In this document: piece by piece, positions 15,208 through 15,519 of the stretch
Layout: every line of letters begins with the position of its first letter
Numbering within the stretch: the first letter of the stretch is position 1
Source: CAYVUV01 sp964455095
Lineage (GTDB): Bacteria; Desulfobacterota; Binatia; HRBIN30; CADEER01
Reading direction: 5' to 3'
NCBI GenBank assembly: GCA_964455095.1
Contig: CAYVUV010000017.1
Span: 1-15,519 of the forward strand
DNA length: 15,519 bases
Position numbers and translations under genes: made by a program
The notes under the pieces: generated by a model
Told to the model about the DNA's origin: nothing
The model's database searches: none
The model's input: the letters and a program-made list of their open reading frames with translations, nothing else

Positions 15208-15519
15208 TCACCACTGTAGCCAGCGCCGCAGCAGCGACTGGATGGTCGGCGTCAGGCGCGTGCGGTTGTAGGCGTCGGCCGCCTTGCGGATCGCTTCGGC
15301 CTGGGTCGGATAGGCGTGAATGACGCGGGCGAGGGTGCGCAGGCCGATGCCGGCCACCATCGCCAGGGTGATCTCGTTGATCATCTCGCCCGCATGGCGG
15401 GCGACGATGGTGGCGCCGAGAATGTGGTCCGTGCGGTCCTTGACGTGAATCTTCACGAAGCCCGTTTCCTCGCTGTCGGCGACCGCGCGATCCACGTCGT
15501 GCAAGAGGATGGTGAAGGT
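15208..15519 (-). CDS. FAD-dependent pyridine nucleotide-disulfide oxidoreductase, mercuric-reductase-like (C-terminal part, cut by window edge)
   Basis: The last 103 codons of a flavoprotein disulfide reductase, open to the right edge of the window. The visible part is the dimerisation domain. It runs DVDRAVADSEETGFVKIHVK, ILGATIVARHAGEMINEITL, then HAYPTQAEAIRKAADAYNRT and RLTP. The HxYPTxxEA motif provides the His-Glu pair that acts in the partner subunit's active site in lipoamide dehydrogenase and its relatives. The AADAYNRTRLTP ending is seen in the MerA-like group often found next to TVP38/DedA membrane proteins. The Cys-Cys redox motif and FAD site lie outside, and so does the true start, so mercury reduction itself cannot be claimed. 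The last residues (SLLRRWLQW) lack the CxC-type metal pair found at the end of true MerA. Confidence 0.88.
   Translation of the reverse strand, partial: TFTILLHDVDRAVADSEETGFVKIHVKDRTDHILGATIVARHAGEMINEITLAMVAGIGLRTLARVIHAYPTQAEAIRKAADAYNRTRLTPTIQSLLRRWLQW

Noticed and set aside
15208..15519. Mercury resistance locus
   Set aside because: Only the C-terminal dimerisation domain is visible, with no terminal Cys pair and no mer genes nearby.

Overview
The window is GC-rich bacterial DNA with densely packed genes. The gene mix suggests a soil or sediment bacterium of the former 'Deltaproteobacteria', possibly Candidatus Binatota. It combines CoA-dependent catabolism, a secreted beta-propeller protein with a Thr/Pro linker and a dockerin-like tail, and many intergenic foldbacks. 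The lineage is an inference from gene style; no rRNA or other marker is present.

Layout. (a) 1-360, minus strand: N-terminal part of an ABC exporter ATPase, cut by the left edge. (b) About 444-1493, plus: a PAPS-dependent sulfotransferase, divergent from the ATPase. (c) 1544-3562, minus: a secreted eight-repeat propeller protein with a Thr/Pro linker and paired EF-hand-like loops. (d) 3629-3844: a divergent intergenic region with two large adjacent palindromes. (e) 3845-7742, plus: a catabolic operon of thiolase, aminoglycoside-phosphotransferase-fold kinase and acyl-CoA synthetase, followed at 7761-8101 by debris of a hotdog thioesterase and a second acyl-CoA synthetase. (f) 8192-10918, plus: a large GH63-like glucosidase. 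(g) 10961-11180: debris of another acyl-CoA synthetase with its middle deleted. (h) 11225-11962, plus: a DUF2238 (YjdF-type) membrane protein. (i) 11972-12035: a very strong stem-loop where this gene meets a convergent 63-codon gene (12032-12223, minus). (j) 12224-12654: a gap holding a MITE-like foldback of about 221 bp with terminal inverted repeats and flanking direct repeats. (k) 12655-13038, plus: a VOC/glyoxalase-fold protein. (l) 13143-15203, plus: transketolase. (m) 15208-15519, minus: the C-terminus of a mercuric-reductase-like flavin disulfide oxidoreductase, cut by the right edge.

How the parts fit. The ligase can activate a carboxylic acid to its CoA thioester and the thiolase can cleave a 3-ketoacyl-CoA. 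With the kinase-fold gene between them they form a plausible module for degrading a fatty, terpenoid or sterol-derived acid. Three pieces of related genes in the next 3.5 kb show that CoA-ligase and thioesterase genes have been gained and lost here. The remaining genes are housekeeping (transketolase) or single accessory genes.

No RNA gene, CRISPR array, phage gene or intact transposase was seen. The most unusual content is non-coding: three different foldback structures in intergenic spaces, one of which looks like a small non-autonomous mobile element.
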